From an uncultured bacterium (GTDB taxonomy: Bacteria; Bacteroidota; Rhodothermia; Rhodothermales; UBA10348), in contig CALSQR010000001.1 of the NCBI GenBank assembly GCA_943788505.1, positions 620,001 through 684,000 of the forward strand: 64,000 nt of DNA, read 5' to 3'. This document shows, piece after piece, positions 26,144-33,312 of the stretch. Numbering within the stretch: position 1 is the stretch's first letter; every line of letters begins with the position of its first letter. The notes under the pieces were generated by a model. It worked only from the letters and a program-made list of their open reading frames with translations. It made no database searches and was not told the origin of the DNA. The translations under genes were made by a program, and so were the position numbers.

Positions 26144-26216
26144 TGAATCACACCAATTGTTAGCTAACAATCTAACCCAACTCGCCTAAACCTGTTTCAG
26201 ATGTCAACAGAAGCGC

Positions 26217-26322
26217 CATAACGGCTGGCGGATTTGCGGCGAGCCAACGCTCACCTAACAGAAAGTAATTGGTAACAGACCGGCACGCCAGAACTGCGAG
26301 CCCGCAACATGCGCTTGTTATG
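26217..26322 (-). repeat. attC-like recombination site 3
   Basis: 106 bases. Outer arms CATAAC (26217) and GTTATG (26317) are perfectly complementary; TTGCGG (near 26235) pairs with CCGCAA (near 26302). Its first 27 bases on the minus strand equal those of site 2, while the centre differs in sequence and length, as expected of attC sites, whose centres vary. It follows the HNH fragment on its coding strand. Confidence 0.8.
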
Positions 26323-26342
26323 TGTCTTTTGCCTTTGTCTCC

Positions 26343-26657
26343 TCATTCCTTGAATACTTTCTGGCGATGATAATCCAGATAAGGATAGTGAGAGGGCTCT
26401 GTTTCAATAGACATCAAATGGTCAACTCCAAGCGTTTGAGGGTCTTTGAACAAAGTGGAGATAATCACTTCACCCGAGTCTCGAAAGGCGATCAACCCTG
26501 AATCAAAGGCAGTATCTAAATTAGGAACCAACAACAAGCCGTTAAAATGGTCGAGTCTTTCGTAGTCGTTCGAAACTCTCCAAGGCTTGATATGTGATGC
26601 TTTGAGCAGTGAGCAGAAAGAAATCTGCAGGTGGTGCAGCAGCATGAAAGTGGCCAC
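26343..26657 (-). pseudogene. HNH endonuclease, C-terminal fragment
   Basis: 104 codons. 'KASHIKPWRVSNDYERLDHFNGLLLVPNLDTAFDSGLIAFRDSGEVIIST' is the core of the HNH_2 (PF13391-type) restriction-like nuclease domain, with the catalytic H-I-K-P-W and the N-G-L-L-L metal loop. Full-length relatives have 150-250 residues ahead of this point; here the frame opens only 26 codons earlier with unrelated-looking residues, so the N-terminal, DNA-recognition part is missing. It lies as the outermost cassette next to the imuB promoter. Whether a short HNH protein is still made is unclear. Confidence 0.65.
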
Positions 26658-26788
26658 TAAGTAGATTAACGTGCATGAGAGGCGCTTCCGACAAGCCTCA
26701 TGTCAAGTCAACGTATGGCCGGAAGTGATTGTTACACGCTACTCTCCGTACCTAACTCATCGGAAAATCTCTTTTTCATGGCTAGGCA

Positions 26789-26818
26789 TTGACACACATA
26801 TATTACATATGTTATGCT
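26789..26818 (+). promoter_or_regulatory. Damage-inducible-type promoter and operator of imuB
   Basis: TTGACA (26789-26794), an 18-base spacer and TATGCT (26813-26818). The spacer contains a perfect palindrome, ACATAT-N5-ATATGT (26796-26812), a likely repressor site. It aligns base for base with promoters at 30918 and 33214. Confidence 0.75.
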
Positions 26819-26909
26819 AGGGGGCCATTCCTTCATCGGCGGGTGCCAACAGACCCGCAGTACATACCGCACGAATCCCACCGGATTCACGCGCACCACA
26901 AGGCCCATC

Positions 26910-28121
26910 ATGGAAGCACGATCATTCCTCACCCCATCTCCTGCTCCCGATCCAGAGCGCACCTCGAACCTGGATACGCAGCATTTCGGCTGCCTGACCA
27001 TCAAGCACTTCCCGGCATGGGCCATTTCGCTCATTCGGCATCATGACTCGGTCAAGCCCCTCATTGTGCAGGAGGAGAACCACATCATCGCAGTAAATCG
27101 GGCGGCGGCCATGGTAGGCCTCGAACGGGGTATGACGGCCGCGCGGGCCATGTCTCTCTGCCCTGAAGCAGCACTTTATGTGCGGGATCCGGTCGCGGAG
27201 TTCAGCGCATGGGAGTATGTGCTCGAACGCATGAACCGCATCACGCCGTTCATGGAAAGCGATTCACCTCGGCTCTGGTTTGCCGCCGATACGGAAGAGG
27301 TACGCATGACGGCGCGCTTTCTCGGCGCGTCAATCGGCTTCGGCCCGCACCGCTCAACAGCGTGGCTTGCCTCCATTCAGGCGGGCGCCGGACAGGTTCT
27401 TTCGGTGGATGAGGACGAAGTCGATGGCTTTCAGGACAACTTCCCGGTCGCTTTCCTCGAGGAAGCGGACTTTGGATATGAATGTATCGAGGGTCTGGAG
27501 ATGCTCGGATGTGCGACACTTGGAACGGCGCGAGCGATGAGCGAGCGCCATTTGAAACTGGCTTGGGACGATGAAGGCACGCACTTGCACCGCCTCATCC
27601 ATCCAGAGGATGCAACGGCCATCTCCCTCTTCCGTCCGGCGCCGGTCATCCGTAAGCATTTCACGCTCTTCACGCCTTGCTACGACGCCCCGTACGTTAT
27701 TCCCATCGTACACCGGCTCGTGCAGAAGACCCACGAGAAGCTCAAGTCGAACATCGTTGGGCAGGTCCGAGTGGTGCTACATCTCGAGGGTCATCCCCCC
27801 GAACACGCAGCACGTGTTCTCACTCATCCCACAGCTCGCCTCGATGCGCTCATCAGGTTTGCCGAACGGCTCACGGAGGACATGTTTACTGAATTAATGC
27901 AGTCGAAGGGCCGCGTGGGAATCGAAAAGGTAGAAGTCATTCTGGCTGGGCTGCTCACGGGAGATATGATTCAGATGTCTCTTTTCGACCGCAAACGGCG
28001 TCAAGTCAAGGAAGCCGTCAGCAAGGTGCACCGCCGCTTCCCCCGCTCACTCAAACGGTCGATGGTGCGCGAAGGCGCTCATTTCCACGAGGACCGCTAC
28101 AGCTACGTTGTCTGGGAATAG
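26910..28121 (+). CDS. imuB: ImuB-like Y-family DNA polymerase homologue
   Basis: 403 residues. The ATG at 26814 overlaps the promoter's -10, so the ATG at 26910 is chosen. The fold follows Y-family polymerases: palm-like 'IVQEENHIIAVNRAAAMVGLERGMTAARAMSLCPEAALYVRD', fingers/thumb 'FPVAFLEEADFGYECIEGLEMLGCATLGTARAMSERHL'. The usual catalytic acids are not seen: the N-terminus has 'CLTIKHFPAW' in place of D-x-D, and the S-x-D-E motif is absent, as in ImuB, which is a non-catalytic hub. 'QMSLFD' (about residue 355) is a beta-clamp-binding motif. ImuB brings DnaE2/ImuC to damaged DNA; that polymerase is encoded at 33313. The gene overlaps the TspO-like gene by 19 bases, tail to tail. Confidence 0.85.
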   Translation: MEARSFLTPSPAPDPERTSNLDTQHFGCLTIKHFPAWAISLIRHHDSVKPLIVQEENHIIAVNRAAAMVGLERGMTAARAMSLCPEAALYVRDPVAEFSAWEYVLERMNRITPFMESDSPRLWFAADTEEVRMTARFLGASIGFGPHRSTAWLASIQAGAGQVLSVDEDEVDGFQDNFPVAFLEEADFGYECIEGLEMLGCATLGTARAMSERHLKLAWDDEGTHLHRLIHPEDATAISLFRPAPVIRKHFTLFTPCYDAPYVIPIVHRLVQKTHEKLKSNIVGQVRVVLHLEGHPPEHAARVLTHPTARLDALIRFAERLTEDMFTELMQSKGRVGIEKVEVILAGLLTGDMIQMSLFDRKRRQVKEAVSKVHRRFPRSLKRSMVREGAHFHEDRYSYVVWE

Positions 28122-28897
28122 CGCCCGCCCATGGCCCTCATAACAATATGCGCCACAATGCCTAGCACGCACACACCACTCAGAATCATGGCGACGATAC
28201 CAATCACCGAACCATCCGGCTGGCTGGCCTGAATGCCGTAGGCAGCCCAGGCAATCACGCCAATGAATGCAGCATCACGGCTTGAGCGATAGACCACAAA
28301 ACCAACCGTAGCCGCAACCAGCAGCTTGAGAAGCGTCCATATGGTTTCAGAGACGAGGAAATCATTCAGATCCCACACGCTCTGCAACACGCTGATGTTG
28401 GCAATCGTCGCCATGCAGATCCAGCCGAAGTAAATGCTCATCGGCAGGCGGACACTTGTCCAGAACACCGGCCCAACGGGTGCTCGGTCATCGGACAAGG
28501 TGCGGTGAATGATGACGAGCGTAGCCAGGATGCCCAGCATGATGGCCATCGACAGGAGCAAGAGGTTATAGTGCCAAGCCAGTATCCATCCCGCATTGAG
28601 CAGACAGTTCACCTGGAAGAGCCGATCGATGCGGGCCAAAACCTCACTGTGGCGAAACCGGGGCAATGCCTGCACAATGATAAAGAAAAACAGACCCAGG
28701 TAGATCACGCCCCAGATTGAGAACGTGAAGCCGGCAGGGGTGAACATGGATTGGAATCGATCCGAAATCTCACCGGTCATCTGCCCATTAATAGGAAGGA
28801 TGTTGGCCAGCGCATTGGTGCCAAGCATCACGACATAAGCAAGCACATTGCCAGCCACGTTGGGAATACTTCTGGAAAGAGTCATCGGATGGGTCAA
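28103..28897 (-). CDS. TspO/MBR-related tryptophan-rich membrane protein
   Basis: 264 residues with about eight hydrophobic segments, longer than the five-helix TspO core. 'PAGFTFSIWGVIYLGLFFFIIVQALP' (W-G-x-x-Y) and 'NAGWILAWHYNLLLLSM' and 'PMSIYFGWICMATIANISV' mirror the TspO motifs for porphyrin/sterol binding. Bacterial long forms of this type exist and are usually annotated as tryptophan-rich sensory proteins. The gene ends inside the 3' end of imuB on the opposite strand. Confidence 0.75.
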   Translation of the reverse strand: MTHPMTLSRSIPNVAGNVLAYVVMLGTNALANILPINGQMTGEISDRFQSMFTPAGFTFSIWGVIYLGLFFFIIVQALPRFRHSEVLARIDRLFQVNCLLNAGWILAWHYNLLLLSMAIMLGILATLVIIHRTLSDDRAPVGPVFWTSVRLPMSIYFGWICMATIANISVLQSVWDLNDFLVSETIWTLLKLLVAATVGFVVYRSSRDAAFIGVIAWAAYGIQASQPDGSVIGIVAMILSGVCVLGIVAHIVMRAMGGRYSQTT

Positions 28898-28998
28898 TGT
28901 CGTATCTACTCGATTGAATGATCGCAGCCAGACACCTTGAATTGGCGCCGGTCACACGCCTAAAAGTACACCCGCCAATCATACAAACCATAGAACGC

Positions 28999-29089
28999 AG
29001 CGCGGGGCTCTCGCCCCGCGCTATCTACAAAGGCGCAGAGCTTCCGCCCACTCTATCTACAAAGGGCGCGGGGCTCTCGCCCCGCGCCC
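28999..29089. repeat. Short palindromic repeat cluster
   Basis: Two near-perfect hairpins with 10-11-base arms and a TCTC loop (28999-29022 and 29064-29089; core GCGCGGGGC-TCTC-GCCCCGCGC), separated by a degenerate third unit. The units are linked by the repeated spacer CTATCTACAAAG (29021 and 29053), so the period is about 32 bases. It lies between the TspO-like start and the end of the htrA-like gene. Confidence 0.85.
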
Positions 29090-29120
29090 CACAAGCACCC
29101 AATCCGATTGGACAGACGCT

Positions 29121-30677
29121 TTACTTGACGAGCGCTGTCAACATCGAGGAATCATTCTCTAGAATGCGAACCCGCACAAGGAATGAATCTCCCTCATCCA
29201 AGCTCTCAACGATCTTTTCAAAGTCTTTCACACTTTCCACTTTCTGCCGGTTGGCCTCAATAATCAAGAAGCCTGGACGAAGGTTAGCATCACGAAACGC
29301 GAGGCTGCTTTCATCGACATCTGTGATCAAGACCCCGTTCAGATCCGATTCGATGTTGTAGCGCCGAGCGACATCTTCCGTGAGCGACGTGTAGCTCAGT
29401 CCGAGTGCTTCAGAGACTGAGTCTTCGGACGTATCCTCCACAGCAGCCACAGACTCACTTTCCTCAGCTGCCCCAAGGGTCACTGTTAGCGTCTTCTGCT
29501 CCCCTTCCCGGTTAATCTTCATATCGATCTTCTGTCCGGGACGTAAACCTCCAATAATCGTCGAAAGCGCAAGCGCATTGTCTAGCTTTTGGCCATCAAC
29601 TTCAAGGATGACATCGCCCTCATGAATGCCAGCCTTATCAGCTGCACTACCTTCAATGACATTACCGACCTGGGCGGCGCCCAGTGGTAGATCCAGCGCA
29701 TTGATCAGCGCGTTCGATGCCGCACCATACTCGACACCCAAACGAGCGCGCTGAACGCCACCTTTGGCAATCAACTGTCTGGTAATCGCCTCCACCGTGT
29801 TAACGGGAATAGCGAAACCGATTCCTTGATAACCACCAGTCCGAGTGAAAATAGCCGTGTTGATGCCCACCAATTCTCCATTCAAGTTGATGAGTGCACC
29901 GCCCGAGTTACCCGGATTGATGGCTGCATCCGTCTGGATGTAGTGCTGAACACTGGTACCATTACTAGAGTAGCGACCTTTAGCGCTAACGATTCCTGTC
30001 GTGACGGTATTAGCGAGCTCGGCCGAGAGAGGCGACCCGAATGCCATCACCCATTGTCCGACACGCAAATCATCCGCGTTGCCGAATCCTACAACCGGGA
30101 GATCATCTGTTTCGACTTTCAGGACAGCCAAGTCAGTAAACTCGTCTCCCCCGACTAGAGTCGCTTCGAGCTCGCTACCATCGAGCAACATCACAGAGAA
30201 GTTCTCTGCGCCATCAACCACATGGTTGTTGGTTACGATGTACCCATCACCCCGAATGATAACTCCTGATCCGAGTCCTTCAGAGCGGTACTCTCGCTGT
30301 GTGCCGCCGCCTGGGGTCCCTCGCTCTGCTTGGGGTAGACCAAACTGTCTGAAAAAGTCGTCGAAGGGAGTACCGCGCAATTGGGATGCATCAGGCATCT
30401 GCTGACGAACCACCCGTTCAGCTCGGATTTGGACAACGGCCGGGTTGATGCGCTCTGCGACGTTGACGAAGGCCGACTCAAATTCAAAGACAGACGGCGC
30501 GACGTCCGGCTCCGTCCAGTCCATAGTTGGTTCTATTTCAGCCCGATCGGAAGCTAGGCTGATGGTTGCAACGCGATCCTCCGATCCAAGAAAATTGGCG
30601 CCGGCGGTGGTAAACAATACTCCGCTGACAAACATGGCTGCCGCAATGACCGGAATAGAAAACTTCTTTCTCAACAT
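29121..30677 (-). CDS. Do/HtrA-family serine protease
   Basis: 518 residues. Periplasmic protease/chaperone that removes misfolded envelope proteins. N-terminal signal anchor (FSIPVIAAAMFVSGVLFTTAG). Catalytic triad: His in 'NNHVVDG', Asp in 'FTDLAVLKV', Ser in 'NPGNSGGALINLNGELVGINTAIF'. Two PDZ domains follow (about residues 285-380, 'VIEGSAADKAGIHEGDVILEVDG', and 410-515, 'LITDVDESSLAFRDANLRPGFLIIEAN'). A GGAAGG ribosome-site-like stretch precedes the ATG. Length and order match DegP/DegQ. The 5' region back-to-back with the DUF6504 promoter is 240 bases. Confidence 0.95.
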   Translation of the reverse strand: MLRKKFSIPVIAAAMFVSGVLFTTAGANFLGSEDRVATISLASDRAEIEPTMDWTEPDVAPSVFEFESAFVNVAERINPAVVQIRAERVVRQQMPDASQLRGTPFDDFFRQFGLPQAERGTPGGGTQREYRSEGLGSGVIIRGDGYIVTNNHVVDGAENFSVMLLDGSELEATLVGGDEFTDLAVLKVETDDLPVVGFGNADDLRVGQWVMAFGSPLSAELANTVTTGIVSAKGRYSSNGTSVQHYIQTDAAINPGNSGGALINLNGELVGINTAIFTRTGGYQGIGFAIPVNTVEAITRQLIAKGGVQRARLGVEYGAASNALINALDLPLGAAQVGNVIEGSAADKAGIHEGDVILEVDGQKLDNALALSTIIGGLRPGQKIDMKINREGEQKTLTVTLGAAEESESVAAVEDTSEDSVSEALGLSYTSLTEDVARRYNIESDLNGVLITDVDESSLAFRDANLRPGFLIIEANRQKVESVKDFEKIVESLDEGDSFLVRVRILENDSSMLTALVK

Positions 30678-30864
30678 AATTCACCTTCCTTGAGTGTTGG
30701 TCGTGAGTCATCCCGCTAGTTCGGTGATGACGTGTGGCGGTGGGTGCATGGGGAGGTTTGCAAGCAGTGTGCCAATTGTAGTCCAACCCTCCCTCTTGTT
30801 CGGCTTCCTGTCATAGTGAAGCACTCAAAAGTCATAACGAGTCATATTGTCATTTTATTGTAGA

Positions 30865-30892
30865 AAAAATGACACGCTACCCTGTCATTTTT
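30865..30892. promoter_or_regulatory. Inverted repeat AAAAATGACA...TGTCATTTTT
   Basis: Ten-base perfect arms (30865-30874 and 30883-30892) around an eight-base loop. TGTCATTTT occurs again at 30848-30856. It lies between the divergent htrA and DUF6504-like genes; it may be a regulator site or a bidirectional terminator-like hairpin. Confidence 0.5.
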
Positions 30893-30917
30893 ACATACAC
30901 TTTCTGCCGCACATGTC

Positions 30918-30947
30918 TTGACACACATATTCTGCACATATTATCGT
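30918..30947 (+). promoter_or_regulatory. Damage-inducible-type promoter of the DUF6504-like gene
   Basis: TTGACA (30918-30923), 18-base spacer, TATCGT (30942-30947). The spacer starts CACATAT and contains a second ACATAT, as at 33214. An ATGTC preceding TTGACA is shared with the dnaE2 promoter. Confidence 0.7.
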
Positions 30948-30981
30948 GCCTATTCACAATCACCTCTATTTCCACGAGCGA

Positions 30982-31221
30982 ATGAAGCGTAGAAGACGAG
31001 AGACAGAAGTCCGATTTGAGGGAGATCGCCCCACCATTCTGATCCGGGGCAAGGAACGACACCCAGTCCGGGAGATCATCGAGCAATGGGATGTGCGAGG
31101 AACGTGGTGGGCTATAGAGCGGCATCGCCGCTACGTCACGTTGCGCACCGACCGGGGCACATTCGATGTGGCACGAGATATGAAAACCGGCAAATGGACC
31201 CTCGTCGGCGTACACGACTGA
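30982..31221 (+). CDS. DUF6504-like small protein linked to translesion genes
   Basis: 79 residues from the ATG at 30982; the frame's earlier GTG at 30946 falls on the promoter's -10. Basic start (MKRRRRETEV), then 'VRFEGDRPTILIRGKERHPVREIIEQWDVRGTWWAIERHRRYVTLRTDRGTFDVARDMKTGKWTLVGVHD'-like strands: a conserved R-G-T-W-W, R-x-Y-x-x-L-x-T and a final W-x-L-x-G-V-x-D. This is the pattern of DUF6504, a family often encoded beside Y-family/DnaE2 mutasome genes in other phyla. Function unknown. Here it has its own copy of the shared promoter. Family assignment is from recall of motifs. Confidence 0.65.
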   Translation: MKRRRRETEVRFEGDRPTILIRGKERHPVREIIEQWDVRGTWWAIERHRRYVTLRTDRGTFDVARDMKTGKWTLVGVHD

Positions 31222-31260
31222 TCAAATCGCAGCTGCTTCCTTTGCGAATCCGACGACTGA

Positions 31261-32586
31261 TCATTTCAAGCGGCGCATCACCAAGTATCCGATACTCGAC
31301 ACCACAAGTAGCGTACCGAGGCCCATGAACTCTGCCTGCGTCATGTTCGAGAGTAGCCACAGCACAACAAGGGAGCTGGCGATCGGGACAGTGGGCCCAC
31401 CTGGCACGGTAAAGACCGGTCCTTCCGGATTGGGGTTCATCCGACGAAGCTTGAGAACGGCAAGGCTACAGCCTAAATAGAGCAGTAGGAGTGACCCACT
31501 TGAGACAATTGCTAGCATCTTAAAAGCACCCGTGAGGGCAAAAGCACAGGCTAGACCCGCACTGAAGACAACTGCCACATGAGGTGTATGGTACGTTGGA
31601 TGAACTGATGCCAATACCCTAGGCAATAACCCGTCCCGGGCAGAGGCAAACACCGCTCTAGGATGGTTTAGTACATGTCCACTCGTGACGCCAAAAATTG
31701 AGATGCCTGCCCCGATGAGCATAAAGGTTCGCGCCCATCCTCCCCAGGCTCGCTCGGCCGTCGCTACGAGAGGAGCCTCCATATTATCAAGCAGATCTGG
31801 ACCCATCACACCTTGCGCGACACCCTGAATAGCCAAATACAGGACGAAAACAAGCGATATCCCATAAAAGAGGGACAAAGGCACCGTCCTCGACGGATTT
31901 TTTACCTCGCCACCTGCATTCAGAGCAAGTTCGCCACCACCAAATGCAAACACCAACATTAGCGTCCCAGCGCCCAGGCTCGCGAGCGAAGGCATCGTTT
32001 CGATCACTAGATTATCCCACTCGACGAAAAACGCGCCAAAGATAGCAAGCAGAAAAAGCGGTATAAGCTTGCCGTATGTGTTGAAGGTTGTGATGCGAAC
32101 ACCCCACTTGACGCCGCGGATGTTGACCCAAGCCAGTAGAGAAAAAAGGGAAATTAACAGAATCGACCGGGGTACAACCTCTCCCATTGGAGGCCAAGCG
32201 ATGGCAATCAACTCTGCAAAGGCGATGGCAACAGCAGCATTCGACAAGATTCCCCAGCCGAACCACAACAAGACGGACGATAGAAAACCGGGGTATGGAC
32301 CGAAAGCATCCTCAATGTAGGCATACGTCCCGCCACTGCGCGTCACACGGCTTCCAGCTTCAGCGAAGCACAGGAATACCAGCGCGACAGCTACCGAGCA
32401 GATGAAGTAGGCGATGATGGCAGCCGGTCCGAGCAGTTCTGCTATACGCCCTGGCAAGACGAAAATGCCCGCTCCAACAATCATATTGACGATGCCCAGA
32501 CTGAGGGCGCGCACGCCCATCACCCGGACAAGGCCTTCATTGGTGACGCCGCCTGAAGACGGGTTCGTATTAGTAGCAGATTCCAT
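31261..32586 (-). CDS. APC-family amino-acid permease
   Basis: 441 residues from the ATG at 32586; the frame to 32646 adds 20 polar residues. Twelve hydrophobic segments. 'RALSLGIVNMIVGAGIFVLPGRIAELLGPAA' is the broken first helix of APC (amino acid-polyamine-organocation) permeases with its G-A-G-I-F substrate-binding loop, and 'FAFGGGELALNAGGEVKNPSRTVPLSL' is the helix 6-7 signature. Most similar in style to the amino-acid/polyamine antiporter-like group. It lies between two parts of the damage regulon on the opposite strand. Confidence 0.92.
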   Translation of the reverse strand: MESATNTNPSSGGVTNEGLVRVMGVRALSLGIVNMIVGAGIFVLPGRIAELLGPAAIIAYFICSVAVALVFLCFAEAGSRVTRSGGTYAYIEDAFGPYPGFLSSVLLWFGWGILSNAAVAIAFAELIAIAWPPMGEVVPRSILLISLFSLLAWVNIRGVKWGVRITTFNTYGKLIPLFLLAIFGAFFVEWDNLVIETMPSLASLGAGTLMLVFAFGGGELALNAGGEVKNPSRTVPLSLFYGISLVFVLYLAIQGVAQGVMGPDLLDNMEAPLVATAERAWGGWARTFMLIGAGISIFGVTSGHVLNHPRAVFASARDGLLPRVLASVHPTYHTPHVAVVFSAGLACAFALTGAFKMLAIVSSGSLLLLYLGCSLAVLKLRRMNPNPEGPVFTVPGGPTVPIASSLVVLWLLSNMTQAEFMGLGTLLVVSSIGYLVMRRLK

Positions 32587-32669
32587 TGGAATTCTCTCGA
32601 GACGATTGGGATGTCCGAGAGTAGGCATTCTATAGTGTGAAAACAACGCCTACTGCTGATTCAGATCCT

Positions 32670-33152
32670 TCACCTTCCCTGACCAAAGTCCCGTTTCATG
32701 GCTTCATTAAATCGCTCCAACTGCGCAGAAATGGGCTCCATTCCGATTTCAGTGCGACGTTTGTCTACATTCTCGAGGTCAAGCAAGGTCTGAGGTACAT
32801 ACCTGCCTAGCTCCTCATTCATTTCCATCTGGGTACCATAAACCTGCGGCCGTCCTGACTCGAGTTCGGTACGATCTAAGGATGGAGCATACTCCGTCCA
32901 ATCGGCTTCTCCCGCTTCACAGGCCACTTTGAGCATCGGCAAATAGGTCTGTCGTGCCTCTAAACCCATGTGAGTCAGCACATTCATTGCTGCATATGCA
33001 GCCTCTTCGCCCACACTCGACACACTAGGCCACCCTGGTTCGTCCAGAATGTCAATGAGTGCTTCTTCGTTCATTTTGTGGCGATCACCCATAGCGTCGG
33101 ATAGCATGGCCAACGCCGGCGACTGACCTCCTGTTTGGCGAAAGAGCAGCAT
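32670..33152 (-). CDS. DUF6624-like protein, possibly 5'-truncated
   Basis: 160 residues from the ATG at 33152; the frame extends to 33233, into the dnaE2 promoter, with Cys-rich residues. 'LIDILDEPGWPSVSSVGEEAAYAAMNVLTHMGLEARQTYLPMLKVACEAGEADWTEYAPSLDRTEL' and 'GRPQVYGTQM...NVDKRRTEIGMEPI' are the DUF6624 motifs (G-W-P, D-R, Q-x-Y-G-T-Q, V-D-x-R-R). Typical members have a longer N-terminal region, often with a signal peptide; none is here, so the 5' end may have been lost when the neighbouring dnaE2 locus arrived. Function unknown. Confidence 0.65.
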   Translation of the reverse strand: MLLFRQTGGQSPALAMLSDAMGDRHKMNEEALIDILDEPGWPSVSSVGEEAAYAAMNVLTHMGLEARQTYLPMLKVACEAGEADWTEYAPSLDRTELESGRPQVYGTQMEMNEELGRYVPQTLLDLENVDKRRTEIGMEPISAQLERFNEAMKRDFGQGR

Positions 33153-33213
33153 AACGTCACTGTCCCCAGCACCTTTTTCACATTTTACACGGCACTTTTC
33201 ATGCGCACATGTC

Positions 33214-33243
33214 TTGACACACATATGATGCACATATTATTGT
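33214..33243 (+). promoter_or_regulatory. Damage-inducible-type promoter of dnaE2
   Basis: TTGACA (33214-33219), 18-base spacer, TATTGT (33238-33243). Matches the promoter at 30918 at nearly every position from GCACATGTC upstream to TGCACATATTAT downstream. CACA-N6-TGTG (33231-33244) forms an inverted repeat over the -10. The dnaE2 ATG is 70 bases downstream. Confidence 0.75.
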
Positions 33244-33312
33244 GGAGACCCACCAAACTCATCGCCGTCACCACCACCTCGGAGCGCTCGCCCTCCGCCA
33301 ACCGTCACCTGC

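Noticed and set aside
26814-26909. Upstream ATG for imuB
   Set aside because: It overlaps the -10 element of the shared promoter, so it would not be transcribed; the extra residues show no Y-family similarity.
28999-29089. Repeats considered as a CRISPR array
   Set aside because: Only two clean hairpins and one degenerate unit, with a repeated linker instead of unique spacers, and no cas genes.
30946-30981. GTG start for the DUF6504-like gene
   Set aside because: It lies on the promoter -10; the ATG at 30982 is used.
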